Assembly (NCBI GenBank): GCA_020629595.1
Contig: JAHDDA010000027.1
Coordinates: forward strand, 1 to 14,081
Direction: 5' to 3'
DNA: 14,081 nt
Source of the DNA: Chitinophagales bacterium
GTDB lineage: Bacteria > Bacteroidota > Bacteroidia > Chitinophagales > UBA2359
Of the stretch, positions 13,308 to 14,081 are shown one piece after another. The notes beneath the pieces are model-generated. The model was given only the letters and a program-made list of their open reading frames with translations. It was not told the DNA's origin and made no database searches. The translations under genes were made by a program, and so were the position numbers. Numbering within the stretch: position 1 is the stretch's first letter; every line of letters starts with the position of its first letter.

Positions 13308-14081
13308 AGATGTTTGCTACGATTGCTCTAGAATTATAACCAAAAGTTATAGCACTTCGTTTTCTATGGGCATTCGTGCATTAGATAAAAAATTACGTGA
13401 TCCAATTTATGCCATTTATGGTTATGTACGTTTTGCCGATGAAATTGTAGATACATTTCACCAGCATAACAAAGCAGAATTATTGAACCGTTTTAGGCAA
13501 GAAACTTACCGAACTATTGAAGAAGGTATAAGCCTAAATCCTGTTTTACAAACTTTTCAAGAAGTAGTAAATGCCTATGGTATTGATATTGAATTGATTG
13601 ATGCCTTTTTGGATAGTATGGAAATGGATTTGTATGACCAAAGTTATAATGCCAAACTATACGACACTTACATTTATGGTTCGGCAGAAGTAGTTGGTTT
13701 AATGTGCTTAAAAGTTTTTGTTGAAGGCAATACTGCCGAATATGAACGCCTACGACCTGGAGCACAAGCATTGGGTTCTGCTTTTCAGAAAGTAAATTTT
13801 TTACGTGATATGAAAAGCGATTTTGATGATAGAGGACGAGTATATTTTCCAGAAGTTGATTTTACCAATTTTTCTGCGAAAGATAAAATTTTAATTGAAA
13901 ACGATATTGAAAACGACTTTAATAAAGCCTACCAAAGCATATTAGAGTTGCCTAAATCGGCAAGATTTGGCGTTTATTCTGCTTACCGTTACTACTTAAA
14001 GTTGTTTGATAAGATAAAAAAGTTACCTCCAGAGAATATTTTAAATGGCAGAATTAGAGTTCCTAACGATCAAAAGGTTCT
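13291..14081 (+). CDS. crtB: Phytoene synthase CrtB (3' end missing)
   Basis: Condenses two geranylgeranyl diphosphates to phytoene, the first committed step of carotenoid synthesis. The frame runs open from the ATG at 13291 to the window edge, giving 263 complete codons, so the C-terminus is not seen. KSYSTSFSMGIR at 18-29 and LRDPIYAIYGYVRFADEIVD at 35-54 are typical of CrtB. DEIVD (50-54) is the first Asp-rich magnesium-binding motif, and NFLRDMKSD (169-177) the second, followed by DDRGRVYFP. Its start overlaps the last 17 bases of crtI, which indicates translational coupling and a single transcript. No frame break is present in the visible part. Confidence 0.95.
   Translation, partial: MFQLYKDVCYDCSRIITKSYSTSFSMGIRALDKKLRDPIYAIYGYVRFADEIVDTFHQHNKAELLNRFRQETYRTIEEGISLNPVLQTFQEVVNAYGIDIELIDAFLDSMEMDLYDQSYNAKLYDTYIYGSAEVVGLMCLKVFVEGNTAEYERLRPGAQALGSAFQKVNFLRDMKSDFDDRGRVYFPEVDFTNFSAKDKILIENDIENDFNKAYQSILELPKSARFGVYSAYRYYLKLFDKIKKLPPENILNGRIRVPNDQKV

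Noticed and set aside
13514..13771. Minus-strand open frame near the right edge
   Set aside because: It lies antisense to crtB, whose frame is open to the window edge and carries both Asp-rich motifs.

Overview
The window looks like a piece of chromosome from a member of Bacteroidota, probably order Flavobacteriales. The evidence is the AT-rich sequence, two secreted proteins ending in type IX secretion (T9SS) sorting domains, an ftsK-lolA gene pair, a DUF4476 protein, a TAnnTTTG-type promoter element, weak or absent Shine-Dalgarno sequences, and a carotenoid crtI-crtB pair. I see no mobile element, CRISPR array, tRNA, rRNA or integration scar. No gap between genes exceeds 300 bases; the largest are about 184 bases (6327-6510) and 165 bases (11152-11316).

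Layout. Bases 1-830 (+) hold the 3' part of a nucleoside phosphorylase that starts before the window. It converges on a four-gene minus-strand run, read 6326 to 850: a large secreted multidomain protein with a lysyl-oxidase domain, a DUF423 membrane protein, an M32 metallocarboxypeptidase, and a secreted CE1/PHB-depolymerase-like esterase with a T9SS tail. Gaps in this run are 28, 16 and 45 bases, so it may be one transcription unit. A divergent intergenic region with a perfect inverted repeat separates it from a plus-strand housekeeping run: ftsK (chromosome translocase), lolA (lipoprotein carrier) and a yjbQ-family gene abutting lolA. Then come a secreted DUF4476 protein with a strong hairpin terminator, a short MerR-type regulator, and crtI and crtB. 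These last two overlap by 17 bases; crtB runs off the right edge.

How the genes fit together. FtsK, LolA and YjbQ form a core block with no single pathway. CrtB would make phytoene and the CrtI-family enzyme would desaturate it, giving a carotenoid pigment; the MerR gene upstream is a possible but unproven regulator. The minus-strand block carries two predicted T9SS cargo proteins. The most notable gene is the lysyl-oxidase-domain protein: all three copper-ligand histidines and both the Lys and Tyr that form the lysine-tyrosylquinone cofactor in animal enzymes can be lined up, so it may be a catalytically competent, cell-surface amine oxidase. Bacterial lysyl oxidase homologues are known in principle, but this architecture (PPC-like domain, LOX, dockerin-like pair, T9SS tail) deserves attention. 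I found no obvious undescribed multi-gene defence or mobile system.
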